A stretch of DNA of 63,846 nucleotides, taken from an uncultured Francisellaceae bacterium (GTDB lineage: Bacteria; Pseudomonadota; Gammaproteobacteria; UBA6186; Azoamicaceae). The notes beneath the pieces were generated by a model. The model was not told where the DNA came from and searched no databases. It saw only the letters and a list, made by a program, of their open reading frames with translations. The DNA lies in the NCBI GenBank assembly GCA_903907935.1, contig CAIVQA010000060.1:1-63846 (forward strand), given 5' to 3'. Both the position numbers and the translations under genes were made by a program. How positions within the stretch are numbered: position 1 is the first letter of the stretch; each line of letters begins with the position of its first letter. This document shows, one piece after another, positions 63,475 through 63,846 of the stretch.

Positions 63475-63618
63475 ATCATACATGAGTTTTCGGTGCTCTA
63501 AAAAACAAGGAGTGTTGTTTGAGCCTCTTTGGCTTCTGGTTGCTTATTGCTTTGCGAAAGGCGAGTTTCACGACTTGTTTTTTAGAGCACCGAAAACTCA
63601 TGTATGATTAGTATATAC
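63466..63618. repeat. Palindromic element, family 1 subtype A
   Basis: Left TATACTAAATCATACATGAG and right CTCATGTATGATTAGTATAT are complementary with one or two mismatches, enclosing the common TTTTCGGTGCTCTAAAAAAC stem and the core AAGGAGTGTTGTTTGAGCC...CGAAAGGCGAGTTTCACGAC. The left arm contains the TAA of the SET-like gene. Confidence 0.9.
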
Positions 63619-63659
63619 GGATAAGGTATGAAAAATTTTTAATTGAGGAGAATATAAAA

Positions 63660-63764
63660 GTGAAAAAATTTTTGAAAAAAGTTGAAAGAGAAACTAAAAG
63701 AATTGGAAACCAAGTAGTAGCAGAGTCTAATCTTACCCCGTTTCTTCGGACACCAACACCTTAA
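63660..63764 (+). pseudogene. 5' fragment of a gene broken by an insertion sequence
   Basis: GTG start preceded by GAGGAG. The frame reads a basic N-terminus (MKKFLKKVERETKRIGNQVV with GTG as Met, then AESNLTP) and runs out of frame sense where the insertion sequence begins, near 63731. About 25 native residues remain. The rest of the gene, if present, lies beyond the window. Family unknown; the N-terminus weakly resembles that of the protein at 41624. Confidence 0.6.
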
Positions 63765-63846
63765 TTTTTATACTGCTAATTCAACATCAATTGGAGCCTT
63801 GTAGTCAATAGATGAATGTAATCTTGTTCTATTATAATATTGTTCA
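63731..63846 (-). mobile_element. End of an IS3-family insertion sequence (partial)
   Basis: The terminal sequence (TGTCCGAAGAAACGGGG on the minus strand) lies just outside the transposase gene and is probably the terminal inverted repeat. Only about 115 bases are inside the window, so the opposite end and target duplication cannot be seen. Confidence 0.7.
63768..63846 (-). CDS. IS3-family transposase OrfB, C-terminal end (partial)
   Basis: The last 25 residues are visible and continue off the window edge. YYNRTRLHSSIDYKAPIDVE matches the conserved C-terminus of the DDE integrase-type OrfB of IS3-family elements (consensus YN..R.HSSL.Y..P..FE). No other transposase gene is seen in the window. 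Confidence 0.82.
   Translation of the reverse strand, partial: EQYYNRTRLHSSIDYKAPIDVELAV

Noticed and set aside
63480..63607. Short open frames inside the palindromic elements (for example those ending in FFRAPKTH or FRVPKTH) could be small genes.
   Set aside because: They recur only because the element sequence recurs, lack ribosome binding sites, and run through both arms of a hairpin.
8500..63618. The palindromic elements could be integron attC sites.
   Set aside because: They lack the RYYYAAC/GTTRRRY core pair (the GTTTGAGC box fails at the fourth base), no integrase gene is seen, and they do not flank single promoterless cassettes in one orientation.
8500..63618. The repeated palindromes could be a CRISPR array or scattered CRISPR repeats.
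   Set aside because: Copies are kilobases apart with no regular spacers and no cas genes.
1..63846. tRNA or rRNA genes.
   Set aside because: No cloverleaf with a conserved T-arm (GGTTCGAATCC-like) and no rRNA-like stretch was noticed by eye; a covariance-model scan was not possible.

Overview
The window comes from a very AT-rich gammaproteobacterium that probably lives in or on a eukaryotic host. Three things suggest this. The gene set is gammaproteobacterial (recJ-prfB-lysS in a row, hflD beside mnmA, an AddA/AddB-like nuclease pair, FadE, Mfd). There are eukaryote-like or effector-like proteins: a 1,690-residue ankyrin protein, a SET-domain-like protein and a TPR protein. Several enzymes have eroded catalytic motifs in intact frames, as expected in a reducing genome. 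A relative of Legionellales/Coxiellaceae-type symbionts is plausible, but the genus cannot be named from sequence alone.

Layout. 1-11.4 kb: ddl, two large unrecognised minus-strand proteins, then recJ-prfB-lysS. 11.6-16.7 kb: the giant ankyrin protein. 16.7-23.7 kb: a NhaD-type antiporter, metI and a motif-degenerate metN, then a NhaP-type antiporter overlapping an AddB-like nuclease. 23.9-24.5 kb: a small Cys-repeat protein and a coiled-coil protein facing each other across a hairpin terminator. 24.85-41.3 kb: one long plus-strand operon for an aryl polyene (APE) lipid, with nearly every gene overlapping the next. 41.3-47.5 kb: accessory island with a polymorphic toxin, its likely immunity gene, a TPR protein, gene remnants and a CatB/Vat-like acetyltransferase. 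47.9-50.6 kb: the AddA-like helicase, i.e. the partner of AddB displaced by 24 kb. 50.6-53.9 kb (minus strand): two secreted small proteins with the same leader, hflD, mnmA and a small DUF protein. 54-62 kb: degenerate fadE, a TetR regulator, an MscS channel and mfd. 62-63.8 kb: the SET-like protein, a truncated gene and the end of an IS3-family insertion sequence.

How the APE genes fit together: an ammonia-lyase and an AMP ligase supply and load the aryl starter on one of two carrier proteins; two ketosynthases plus a chain-length-factor-like protein, a ketoreductase and two hot-dog dehydratases build the polyene; a glycosyltransferase/acyltransferase fusion, a PlsC-like acyltransferase and a thioesterase finish and anchor it; a LolA-like protein, an MMPL exporter and two lipoproteins move it to the outer membrane; a phosphopantetheinyl transferase activates the carrier proteins. 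No methyltransferase is present.

The most unusual content is a set of palindromic elements (about 110-230 bp, plus short forms) scattered through the window. In each family the inner core is conserved, while the outer arms differ between copies yet remain complementary within each copy. Elements sit in intergenic gaps, are nested in one another, supply stop codons or ribosome binding sites, and twice lie in frame inside protein genes. I saw no tRNA, rRNA or CRISPR array by eye.
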